From NCBI GenBank assembly GCA_964057225.1, contig OZ059900.1, positions 18,491,638 to 18,555,637 of the forward strand: a DNA stretch of 64,000 nucleotides, given 5' to 3'. Positions 1 to 11,000 of the stretch are shown here, piece after piece. The notes below the pieces were generated by a model. The model ran no database searches and had not been told where the DNA came from. It saw only the letters and a list, made by a program, of their open reading frames with translations. The DNA comes from Auanema rhodensis. Taxonomy: Eukaryota; Nematoda; Chromadorea; Rhabditida; Rhabditidae. Within the stretch, counting starts at the first letter, position 1. The number at the start of each line of letters is the position of its first letter. The translations under genes and the position numbers were made by a program.

Positions 1-2783
1 ACCTAGCTCAAAATTGTTCGTACAACGTCTAGTTCCACTTTCACGACTAAAAAACAGGGGTTAGAAAATTAAGGAAATTAGCATATTCTGAGGGCACGCC
101 CCTTATGGCTAATATTGATTAAATCGATTTTTGTTCATATGAGTCGTCAAATGCAACGAATTTCAGCGTGTTACATACTAAAATGAAGCATTTTACATGC
201 TGAACACTAGAAAAATACAAAAACACAGTATTTCCCATGAGAAATATTTTATTATGCTGGAAAACCAGTTTTTGGAAATTTCGCTGTAAACAAGGTTTTG
301 ACTTACGATTTCATGTGTTCAAACTCATGCAATGTCAATGAAACCCAGCTCAAAATTGTTCGTACAACGTCTAGTTCCACTTTCACGACAAAAAAACAGG
401 GGTTAGAAAATTAAGGAAATTAGCATATTCTGAGGGCACGCCCCTTATGGCTAATATTGATTAAATCGATTTTTGTTCATATGAGTCGTCAAATGCAACG
501 AATTTCAGCGTGTTACATACTAAAATAAAGCATTTTACATGCTGAACACTAGAAAAATACAAAAACACAGTATTTCCCATGAGAAATATTTTATTATGCT
601 GGAAAACCAGTTTTTGGAAATTTCGCTGTAAACAAGGTTTTGACTTACGATTTCATGTGTTCAAACTCATGCAATGTCAATGAAACCTAGCTCAAAATTG
701 TTCGTACAACGTCTAGTTCCACTTTCACGACAAAAAAACAGGGGTTAGAAAATTAAGGAAATTAGCATATTCTGAGGGCACGCCCCTTATGGCTAATATT
801 GATTAAATCGATTTTTGTTCATATGAGTCGTCAAATGCAACGAATTTCAGCGTGTTACATACTAAAATGAAGCATTTTACATGCTGAACACTAGAAGAAT
901 ACAAAAACACAGTATTTCCCATGAGAAATATTTTATTATGCTGGAAAACCAGTTTTTGGAAATTTCGCTGTAAACAAGGTTTTGACTTACGATTTCATGT
1001 GTTCAAACTCATGCAATGTCAATGAAACCCAGCTCAAAATTGTTCGTACAACGTCTAGTTCCACTTTCACGACAAAAAAACAGGGGTTAGAAAATTAAGG
1101 AAATTAGCATATTCTGAGGGCACGCCCCTTATGGCTAATATTGATTAAATCGATTTTTGTTCATATGAGTCGTCAAATGCAACGAATTTCAGCGTGTTAC
1201 ATACTAAAAAGAAGCATTTTACATGCTGAACACTAGAAAAATACAAAAACACAGTATTTCCCATGAGAAATATTTTATTATGCTGGAAAACCAGTTTTTG
1301 GAAATTTCGCTGTAAACAAGGTTTTGACTTACGATTTCATGTGTTCAAACTCATGCAATGTCAATGAAACCTAGCTCAAAATTGTTCGTACAACGTCTAG
1401 TTCCACTTTCACGACAAAAAAACAGGGGTTAGAAAATTAAGGAAATTAGCATATTCTGAGGGCACGCCCCTTATGGCTAATATTGATTAAATCGATTTTT
1501 GTTCATATGAGTCGTCAAATGCAACGAATTTCAGCGTGTTACATACTAAAATGAAGCATTTTACATGCTGAACACTAGAAAAATACAAAAACACAGTATT
1601 TCCCATGAGAAATATTTTATTATGCTGGAAAACCAGTTTTTGAAAATTTCGCTGTAAACAAGGTTTTGACTTACGATTTCATGTGTTCAAACTCATGCAA
1701 TGTCAATGAAACCTAGCTCAAAATTGTTCGTACAACGTCTAGTTCCACTTTCACGACAAAAAAACAGGGGTTAGAAAATTAAGGAAATTAGCATATTCTG
1801 AGGGCACGCCCCTTATGGCTAATATTGATTAAATCGATTTTTGTTCATATGAGTCGTCAAATACAACGAATTTCAGCGTGTTACGTACTAAAATGAAGCA
1901 TTTTACATGCTGAACACTAGAAAAATACAAAAACACAGTATTTCCCATGAGAAATATTTTATTATGCTGGAAAACCAGTTTTTGGAAATTTCGCTGTAAA
2001 CAAGGTTTTGACTTACGATTTCATGTGTTCAAACTCATGCAATGTCAATGAAACCTAGCTCAAAATTGTTCCTACAACGTCTAGTTCCACTTTCACGACA
2101 AAAAAACAGGGGTTAGAAAATTAAGGAAATTAGCATATTCTGAGGGCACGCCCTTTATGGCTAATATTGATTAAATCGATTTTTGTTCATATGAGTCGTC
2201 AAATGCAACGAATTTCAGCGTGTTACATACTAAAATGAAGCATTTTACATGCTGAACACTAGAAAAATACAAAAACACAGTATTTCCCATGAGAAATATT
2301 TTATTATGCTGGAAAACCAGTTTTTGGAAATTTCGCTGTAAACAAGGTTTTGACTTACGATTTCATGTGTTCAAACTCATGCAATGTCAATGAAACCTAG
2401 CTCAAAATTGTTCGTACAACGTCTAGTTCCACTTTCACGACAAAAAAACAGGGGTTAGAAAATTAAGGAAATTAGCATATTCTGAGGGCACGCCCCTTAT
2501 GGCTAATATTGATTAAATCGATTTTTGTTCATATGAGTCGTCAAATGCAACGAATTTCAGCGTGTTACATACTAAAATGAAGCATTTTACATGCTGAACA
2601 CTAGAAAAATACAAAAACACAGTATTTCCCATGAGAATAATTTTATTATGCTGGAAAACCAGTTTTTGGAAATTTCGCTGTAAACAAGGTTTTGACTTAC
2701 GATTTCATGTGTTCAAACTCATGCAATGTCAATGAAACCTAGCTCAAAATTGTTCGTACAACGTCTAGTTCCACTTTCACGAC

Positions 2784-2790
2784 AAAAAAA
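2784..2790 (+). repeat. A-tract, the only length-variable site of the monomer (reference copy)
   Basis: Seven A residues at monomer 48-54. Across the array 13 monomers have eight A (monomers with 'tcacggc' at 16115, 16800, 20221, 20906, 25011, 26038, their six copy-B counterparts, and 45197), and seven have six A (54734, 55075, 55758, 56099, 58834, 61227, 62594). All eight-A copies also carry A46G just upstream, whereas five other A46G copies have seven A. Confidence 0.9.
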
Positions 2791-2827
2791 CAGGGGTTAG
2801 AAAATTAAGGAAATTAGCATATTCTGA

Positions 2828-2837
2828 GGGCACGCCC
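2828..2837. other. GGGC-AC-GCCC inverted repeat (reference copy)
   Basis: A 4-bp G+C-only inverted repeat with a 2-nt centre at monomer 92-101. It is the only G+C-rich island of the monomer. C95T (43199, 48672, 49698) and C-to-T at about 2151 and 4203 alter it. The loop is too short for a stable hairpin in DNA; it may simply be a dyad. Confidence 0.5.
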
Positions 2838-2856
2838 CTTATGGCTAATATTGATT

Positions 2857-2866
2857 AAATCGATTT
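2857..2866. other. 10-bp palindrome (reference copy)
   Basis: A perfect inverted repeat centred on ATCGAT at monomer 121-130, present in nearly every copy. An 8-bp palindrome centred on CATATG follows 4 bp later (2871-2878). No protein partner can be named. The monomer at 49039 has one base changed just upstream of this palindrome. Confidence 0.7.
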
Positions 2867-2870
2867 TTGT

Positions 2871-2878
2871 TCATATGA
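2871..2878. other. 8-bp palindrome TCATATGA (reference copy)
   Basis: Perfect 8-bp dyad at monomer 135-142. The recurrent C136A variant ('gttaatatg') breaks it in 11 monomers that I located, for example near 6290, 14157, 23737, 28527 and 43923. Its symmetry is therefore not strictly maintained. Confidence 0.65.
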
Positions 2879-2880
2879 GT

Positions 2881-2897
2881 CGTCAAATGCAACGAAT
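2881..2897 (-). promoter_or_regulatory. Weak CENP-B-box-like motif (reference copy)
   Basis: Read on the minus strand, this 17-bp site begins ATTCGTTG. It matches 6 of the 9 bases usually held essential in the mammalian CENP-B box (TTCG, the central A and one G of CGGG). The CGGG half is largely missing, so binding by a CENP-B protein is doubtful. The C157G variant destroys the TTCG half in seven monomers (5625, 13491, 23071, 27861, 37441, 42231 and about 49416). It may be chance. Confidence 0.2.
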
Positions 2898-2922
2898 TTC
2901 AGCGTGTTACATACTAAAATGA

Positions 2923-2937
2923 AGCATTTTACATGCT
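2923..2937. other. AGCAT-ATGCT inverted repeat, 5-bp arms (reference copy)
   Basis: Five-base arms around the 5-nt centre TTTAC at monomer 187-201. Variants T193A and 'gaaacatt' fall within or beside it. No function is known. Confidence 0.45.
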
Positions 2938-2977
2938 GAACACTAGAAAAATACAAAAACACAGTATTTCCCATGAG

Positions 2978-3018
2978 AAATATTTTATTATGCTGGAAAA
3001 CCAGTTTTTGGAAATTTC
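2978..3018. other. Dyad cluster with small hairpin (reference copy)
   Basis: Three short symmetries lie within 41 bp: AAATATTT (2978-2985), CTGG-AAAA-CCAG (2993-3004, a perfect 4-bp stem with a tetraloop) and GAAATTTC (3011-3018). A- and T-tracts here are spaced at roughly 10 to 14 bp, which could favour DNA curvature. This segment is also among the least variable parts of the monomer by eye. Both points are visual impressions and were not computed. Confidence 0.45.
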
Positions 3019-5010
3019 GCTGTAAACAAGGTTTTGACTTACGATTTCATGTGTTCAAACTCATGCAATGTCAATGAAACCTAGCTCAAAATTGTTCGTA
3101 CAACGACTAGTTCCACTTTCACGACAAAAAAACAGGGGTTAGAAAATTAAGGAAATTAGCATATTCTGAGGGCACGCCCCTTATGGCTAATATTGATTAA
3201 ATCGATTTTTGTTCATATGAGTCGTCAAATGCAACGAATTTCAGCGTGTTACATACTAAAATGAAGCATTTTACATGCTGAACACTAGAAAAATACAAAA
3301 ACACAGTATTTCCCATGAGAAATATTTTATTATGCTGGAAAACCAGTTTTTGGAAATTTCGCTGTAAACAAGGTTTTGACTTACGATTTCATGTGTTCAA
3401 ACTCATGCAATGTCAATGAAACCTAGCTCAAAATTGTTCGTACAACGTCTAGTTCCACTTTCACGACAAAAAAACAGGGGTTAGAAAATTAAGGAAATTA
3501 GCATATTCTGAGGGCACGCCCCTTATGGCTAATATTGATTAAATCGATTTTTGTTCATATGAGTCGTCAAATGCAACGAATTTCAGCGTGTTACATACTA
3601 AAATGAAGCATTTTACATGCTGAACACTAGAAAAATACAAAAACACAGTATTTCCCATGAGAAATATTTTATTATGCTGGAAAACCAGTTTTTGGAAATT
3701 TCGCTGTAAACAAGGTTTTGACTTACGATTTCATGTGTTCAAACTCATGCAATGTCAATGAAACCTAGCTCAAAATTGTTCGTACAACGACTAGTTCCAC
3801 TTTCACGACAAAAAAACAGGGGTTAGAAAATTAAGGAAATTAGCATATTCTGAGGGCACGCCCCTTATGGCTAATATTGATTAAATCGATTTTTGTTCAT
3901 ATGAGTCGTCAAATGCAACGAATTTCAGCGTGTTACATACTAAAATGAAGCATTTTACATGCTGAACACTAGAAAAATACAAAAACACAGTATTTCCCAT
4001 GAGAAATATTTTATTATGCTGGAAAACCAGTTTTTGAAAATTTCGCTGTAAACAAGGTTTTGACTTACGATTTCATGTGTTCAAACTCATGCAATGTCAA
4101 TGAAACCTAGCTCAAAATTGTTCCTACAACGTCTAGTTCCACTTTCACGACAAAAAAACAGGGGTTAGAAAATTAAGGAAATTAGCATATTCTGAGGGCA
4201 CGCCCTTTATGGCTAATATTGATTAAATCGATTTTTGTTCATATGAGTCGTCAAATGCAACGAATTTCAGCGTGTTACATACTAAAATGAAGCATTTTAC
4301 ATGCTGAACACTAGAAAAATACAAAAACACAGTATTTCCCATGAGAAATATTTTATTATGCTGGAAAACCAGTTTTTGGAAATTTCGCTGTAAACAAGGT
4401 TTTGACTTACGATTTCATGTGTTCAAACTCATGCAATGTCAATGAAACCTAGCTCAAAATTGTTCGTACAACGACTAGTTCCACTTTCACGACAAAAAAA
4501 CAGGGGTTAGAAAATTAAGGAAATTAGCATATTCTGAGGGCACGCCCCTTATGGCTAATATTGATTAAATCGATTTTTGTTCATATGAGTCGTCAAATGC
4601 AACGAATTTCAGCGTGTTACATACTAAAATGAAGCATTTTACATGCTGAACACTAGAAAAATACAAAAACACAGTATTTCCCATGAGAAATATTTTATTA
4701 TGCTGGAAAACCAGTTTTTGGAAATTTCGCTGTAAACAAGGTTTTGACTTACGATTTCATGTGTTCAAACTCATGCAATGTCAATGAAACCTAGCTCAAA
4801 ATTGTTCGTACAACGTTTAGTTCCACTTTCACGACAAAAAAACAGGGGTTAGAAAATTAAGGAAATTAGCATATTCTGAGGGCACGCCCCTTATGGCTAA
4901 TATTGATTAAATCGATTTTTGTTCATATGAGTCGTCAAATGCAACGAATTTCAGCGTGTTACATACTAAAATGAAGCATTTTACATGCTGAACACTAGAA
5001 AAATACAAAA

Positions 5011-8000
5011 ACACAATATTTCCCATGAGAAATATTTTATTATGCTGGAAAACCAGTTTTTGGAAATTTCGCTGTAAACAAGGTTTTGACTTATGATTTC
5101 ATGTGTTCAAACTCATGCAATGTCAATGAAACCTAGCTCAAAACTGTTCGTACAACGTCTAGTTCCACTTTCACGACAAAAAAACAAGGGTTAGAAAATT
5201 AAGGAAATTAGCATGTTCTGAGGGCACGCCCCTTATGGCTAATATTGATTAAATCGATTTTTGTTCATATGAGTCGTCAAATGCAACGAATTTCAGCGTG
5301 TTACATACTAAAATAAAGCATTTTACATGCTGAACACTAGAAAAATACAAAAACACAGTATTTCCCATGAGAAATATTTTATTATGCTGGAAAACCAGTT
5401 TTTGGAAATTTCGCTGTAAACAAGGTTTTGACTTACGATTTCATGTGTTCAAACTCATGCAATGTCAATGAAACCTAGCTCAAAATTGTTCGTACAACGT
5501 CTAGTTTCACTTTCACGACAAAAAAACAGGGGTTAGAAAACTAAGGAAATTAGCATATTCTGAGGGCACGCCCCTTATGGCTAATATTGATTAAATCGAT
5601 TTTTGTTCATATGAGTCGTCAAATGCAAGGAATTTCATCGTGTTACATACTAAAATGAAGCATTATACATGCTGAACACTAGAAAAATACAAAAACACAG
5701 TATTTCCCATGAGAAATATTTTATTATGCTGGAAAACCAGTTTTTGGAAATTTCGCTGTAAACAAGGTTTTGACTTACGATTTCATGTGTTCAAACTCAT
5801 GCAATGTCAATGAAACCTAGCTCAAAATTGTTCGTACAACGTCTAGTTTCACTTTCACGACAAAAAAACAGGGGTTAGAAAACTAAGGAAATTAGCATAT
5901 TCTGAGGGCACGCCCCTTATGGCTAATATTGATTAAATCGATTTTTGTTCATATGAGTCGTCAAATGCAACGAATTTCAGCGTGTTACATACTAAAATGA
6001 AGCATTTTACATGCTGAACACTAGAAAAATACAAAAACACAGTATTTCCCATGAGAAATATTTTATTATGCTGGAAAACCAGTTTTTGGAAATTTCGCTG
6101 TAAACAAGGTTTTGACTTACGATTTCATGTGTTCAAACTCATGCAATGTCAATGAAACCTAGCTCAAAATTGTTCGTACAACGTCTAGTTCCACTTTCAC
6201 GACAAAAAAACAGGGGTTAGAAAATTAAGGAAATTAGCATATTCTGAGGGCACGCCCCTTATGGCTAATATTGATTAAATCGATTTTTGTTAATATGAGT
6301 CGTCAAATGCAACGAATTTCAGCGTGTTACATACTAAAATGAAGCATTTTACATGCTGAACACTAGAAAAATACAAAAACACAGTATTTCCCATGAGAAA
6401 TATTTTATTATGCTGGAAAACCAGTTTTTGGAAATTTCGCTGTAAACAAGGTTTTGACTTACGATTTGATGTGTTCAAACTCATGCAATGTCAATGAAAC
6501 CTAGCTCAAAATTGTTCGTACAACGTCTAGTTCCACTTTCACGACAAAAAAACAAGGGTTAGAAAATTAAGGAAATTAGCATATTCTGAGGGCACGCCCC
6601 TTATGGCTAATATTGATTAAATCGATTTTTGTTCATATGAGTCGTCAAATGCAACGAATTTCAGCGTGTTACATACTAAAATGGAGCATTTCACATGCTG
6701 AACACTAGAAAAATACAAAAACACAGTATTTCCCATGAGAAATATTTTATTATGCTGGAAAACCAGTTTTTGGAAATTTCGCTGTAAACAAGGTTTTGAC
6801 TTACGATTTCATGTGTTCAAACTCATGCAATGTCAATGAAACCTAGCTCAAAATTGTTCGTACAACGTCTAGTTCCACTTTCACGACAAAAAAACAGGGG
6901 TTAGAAAATTAAGGAAATTAGCATATTCTGAGGGCACGCCCCTTATGGCTAATATTGATTAAATCGATTTTTGTTAATATGAGTCGTCAAATGCAACGAA
7001 TTTCAGCGTGTTACATACTAAAATGAAGCATTTTACATGCTGAACACTAGAAAAATACAAAAACACAGTATTTCCCATGAGAAATATTTTATTATGCTGG
7101 AAAACCAGTTTTTGGAAATTTCGCTGTAAACAAGGTTTTGACTTACGATTTCATGTGTTCAAACTCATGCAATGTCAATGAAACCTAGCTCAAAATTGTT
7201 CGTACAACGTCTAGTTTCACTTTCACGACAAAAAAACAGGGGTTAGAAAACTAAGGAAATTAGCATATTCTGAGGGCACGCCCCTTATGGCTAATATTGA
7301 TTAAATCGATTTTTGTTCATATGAGTCGTCAAATGCAACGAATTTCAGCGTGTTACATACTAAAATGAAGCATTTTACATGCTGAACACTAGAAAAATAC
7401 AAAAACACAGTATTTCCCATGAGAAATATTTTATTATGCTGGAAAACCAGTTTTTGGAAATTTCGCTGTAAACAAGGTTTTGACTTACGATTTCATGTGT
7501 TCAAACTCATGCAATGTCAATGAAACCTAACTCAAAATTGTTCGTACAACGTCTAGTTCCACTTTCACGACAAAAAAACAGGGGTTAGAAAATTAAGGAA
7601 ATTAGCATATTCTGAGGGCACGCCCCTTATGGCTAATATTGATTAAATCGATTTTTGTTCATATGAGTCGTCAAATGCAACGAATTTCGGCGTGTTACAT
7701 ACTAAAATGAAGCATTTTACATGCTGAACACTAGAAAAATACAAAAACACAGTATTTCCCATGAGAAATATTTTATTATGCTGGAAAACCAGTTTTTGGA
7801 AATTTCGCTGTAAACAAGGTTTTGACTTACGATTTCATGTGTTCAAACTCATGCAATGTCAATGAAACCTAGCTCAAAATTGTTCGTACAACGTCTAGTT
7901 CCACTTTCACGACAAAAAAACAGGGGTTAGAAAATTAAGGAAATTAGCATATTCTGAGGGCACGCCCCTTATGGCTAATATTGATTAAATCGATTTTTGT

Positions 8001-11000
8001 TCATATGAGTCGTCAAATGCAACGAATTTCAGCGTGTTACATACTAAAATGAAGCATTTTACATGCTGAACACTAGAAAAATACAAAAACACAGTATTTC
8101 CCACGAGAAATATTTTATTATGCTGGAAAACCAGTTTTTGGAAATTTCGCTGTAAACAAGGTTTTGACTTACGATTTCATGTGTTCAAACTCATGCAATG
8201 TCAATGAAACCTAGCTCAAAATTGTTCGTACAACGTCTAGTTCCACTTTCACGACAAAAAAACAAGGGTTAGAAAATTAAGGAAATTAGCATATTCTGAG
8301 GGCACGCCCCTTATGGCTAATATTGATTAAATCGATTTTTGTTCATATGAGTCGTCAAATGCAACGAATTTCAGCGTGTTACATACTAAAATGAAGCATT
8401 TTACATGCTGAACACTAGAAAAATACAAAAACACAGTATTTCCCATGAGAAATATTTTATTATGCTGGAAAACCAGTTTTTGGAAATTTCGCTGTAAACA
8501 AGGTTTTGACTTACGATTTCATGTGTTCAAACTCATGCAATGTCAATGAAACCTAGCTCAAAATTGTTCGTACAACGTCTAGTTCCACTTTCACGACAAA
8601 AAAACAGGGGTTAGAAAATTAAGGAAATTAGCATATTCTGAGGGCACGCCCCTTATGGCTAATATTGATTAAATCGATTTTTGTTCATATGAGTCGTCAA
8701 ATGCAACGAATTTCAGCGTGTTACATACTAAAATGAAGCATTTTACATGCTGAACACTAGAAAAATACAAAAACACAGTATTTCCCATGAGAAATATTTT
8801 ATTATGCTGGAAAACCAGTTTTTGGAAATTTCGCTGTAAACAAGGTTTTGACTTACGTTTTCATGTGTTCAAACTCATGCAATGTCAATGAAACCTAGCT
8901 CAAAATTGTTCGTACAACGTCTAGTTTCACTTTCACGACAAAAAAACAGGGGTTAGAAAACTAAGGAAATTAGCATATTCTGAGGGCACGCCCCTTATGG
9001 CTAATATTGATTAAATCGATTTTTGTTCATATGAGTCGTCAAATGCAACGAATTTCAGCGTGTTACATACTAAAATGAAGCATTTTACATGCTGAACACT
9101 AGAAAAATACAAAAACACAGTATTTCCCATGAGAAATATTTTATTATGCTGGAAAACCAGTTTTTGGAAATTTCGCTGTAAACAAGGTTTTGACTTACGA
9201 TTTCATGTGTTCAAACTCATGCAATGTCAATGAAACCTAGCTCAAAATTGTTCGTACAACGTCTAGTTCCACTTTCACGACAAAAAAACAGGGGTTAGAA
9301 AATTAAGGAAATTAGCATATTCTGAGGGCACGCCCCTTATGGCTAATATTGATTAAATCGATTTTTGTTCATATGAGTCGTCAAATGCAACGAATTTCAG
9401 CGTGTTACATACTAAAATGAAGCATTTTACATGCTGAACACTAGAAAAATACAAAAACACAGTATTTCCCATGAGAAATATTTTATTATGCTGGAAAACC
9501 AGTTTTTGGAAATTTCGCTGTAAACAAGGTTTTGACTTACGATTTCATGTGTTCAAACTCATGCAATGTCAATGAAACCTAGCTCAAAATTGTTCGTACA
9601 ACGTCTAGTTCCACTTTCACGACAAAAAAACAGGGGTTAGAAAATTAAGGAAATTAGCATATTCTGAGGGCACGCCCCTTATGGCTAATATTGATTAAAT
9701 CGATTTTTGTTCATATGAGTCGTCAAATGCAACGAATTTCAGCGTGTTACATACTAAAATGAAGCATTTTACATGCTGAACACTAGAAAAATACAAAAAC
9801 ACAGTATTTCCCATAAGAAATATTTTATTATGCTGGAAAACCAGTTTTTGGAAATTTCGCTGTAAACAAGGTTTTGACTTACGATTTCATGTGTTCAAAC
9901 TCATGCAATGTCAATGAAACCTAGCTCAAAATTGTTCGTACAACGTCTAGTTCCACTTTCACGACAAAAAAACAGGGGTTAGAAAATTAAGGAAATTAGC
10001 ATATTCTGAGGGCACGCCCCTTATGGCTAATATTGATTAAATCGATTTTTGTTCATATGAGTCGTCAAATGCAACGAATTTCAGCGTGTTACATACTAAA
10101 ATGAAGCATTTTACATGCTGAACACTAGAAAAATACAAAAACACAATATTTCCCATGAGAAATATTTTATTATGCTGGAAAACCAGTTTTTGGAAATTTC
10201 GCTGTAAACAAGGTTTTGACTTACGATTTCATGTGTTCAAACTCATGCAATGTCAATGAAACCTAGCTCAAAATTGTTCGTACAACGTCTAGTTCCACTT
10301 TCACGACAAAAAAACAAGGGTTAGAAAATTAAGGAAATTAGCATGTTCTGAGGGCACGCCCCTTATGGCTAATATTGATTAAATCGATTTTTGTTCATAT
10401 GAGTCGTCAAATGCAACGAATTTCAGCGTGTTACATACTAAAATGAAGCATTTTACATGCTGAACACTAGAAAAATACAAAAACACAGTATTTCCCATGA
10501 GAAATATTTTATTATGCTGGAAAACCAGTTTTTGGAAATTTCGCTGTAAACAAGGTTTTGACTTACGATTTCATGTGTTCAAACTCATGCAATGTCAATG
10601 AAACCTAGCTCAAAATTGTTCGTACAACGTCTAGTTTCACTTTCACGACAAAAAAACAGGGGTTAGAAAACTAAGGAAATTAGCATATTCTGAGGGCACG
10701 CCCCTTATGGCTAATATTGATTAAATCGATTTTTGTTCATATGAGTCGTCAAATGCAACGAATTTCAGCGTGTTACATACTAAAATGAAGCATTTTACAT
10801 GCTGAACACTAGAAAAATACAAAAACACAGTATTTCCCATGAGAAATATTTTATTATGCTGGAAAACCAGTTTTTGGAAATTTCGCTGTAAACAAGGTTT
10901 TGACTTACGATTTCATGTGTTCAAACTCATGCAATGTCAATGAAACCTAGCTCAAAATTGTTCGTACAACGTCTAGTTTCACTTTCACGACAAAAAAACA

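Larger units (their letters stand above)
2737..3078 (+). repeat. Representative consensus monomer of the 342-bp satellite
   Basis: This copy matches the majority base at every position I compared and serves as the reference for monomer coordinates (position 1 = 2737). By hand count it has 59 C and 57 G (33.9% G+C) and 10 CpG dinucleotides, close to the roughly 9.8 expected from base composition. It contains a 7-A tract at monomer 48-54, a 10-bp palindrome at 121-130, three 8-bp palindromes, and several short A- or T-tracts. The pentamer CAAAA occurs three times on each strand; such motifs are common in plant satellites but also expected in AT-rich DNA. The length is divisible by three, so reading frames keep register from copy to copy, yet stop codons close every frame. 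The unit has no clear internal subrepeat; any 171-bp half-unit origin is at most very degraded. Confidence 0.95.
1..5010. repeat. Left block: near-consensus monomers with 2-, 6- and 7-monomer spacing
   Basis: About 14.6 monomers with exact 342-bp phase. Shared rare variants reveal short-range duplication. The 'acccag' start variant lies at 343 and 1027 (684 bp apart, two monomers). 'caacgactag' lies at 3101, 3785 and 4469, each 684 bp apart. 'cctacaac' lies at 2071 and 4123 (2,052 bp, six monomers), each followed about 80 bp later by the same C-to-T change giving 'gccctttatgg'. 'tgaaaatttc' lies at 1641 and 4035 (seven monomers). The different spacings show overlapping exchanges rather than one clean HOR. 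Monomer 1 has a T at position 48 inside the A-tract, and the copy near 2637 has an adjacent AT-to-TA change. The C35T/T69C haplotype and the 8-A class are absent here. Confidence 0.85.

Noticed and set aside
2828-2850. Rho-independent terminator-like GC dyad followed by an AT-rich stretch
   Set aside because: The stem is only four base pairs with a 2-nt loop, there is no U-run immediately after it, and the context is eukaryotic satellite DNA.
6290-6484. 64-codon open frame on the minus strand
   Set aside because: It exists only because a single C-to-G change at 6468 removes a stop present at the same point in the other monomers. It ends at a stop created by the C136A variant. The same frame is closed in other copies, and no known domain is visible. 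It is satellite sequence, not a gene.
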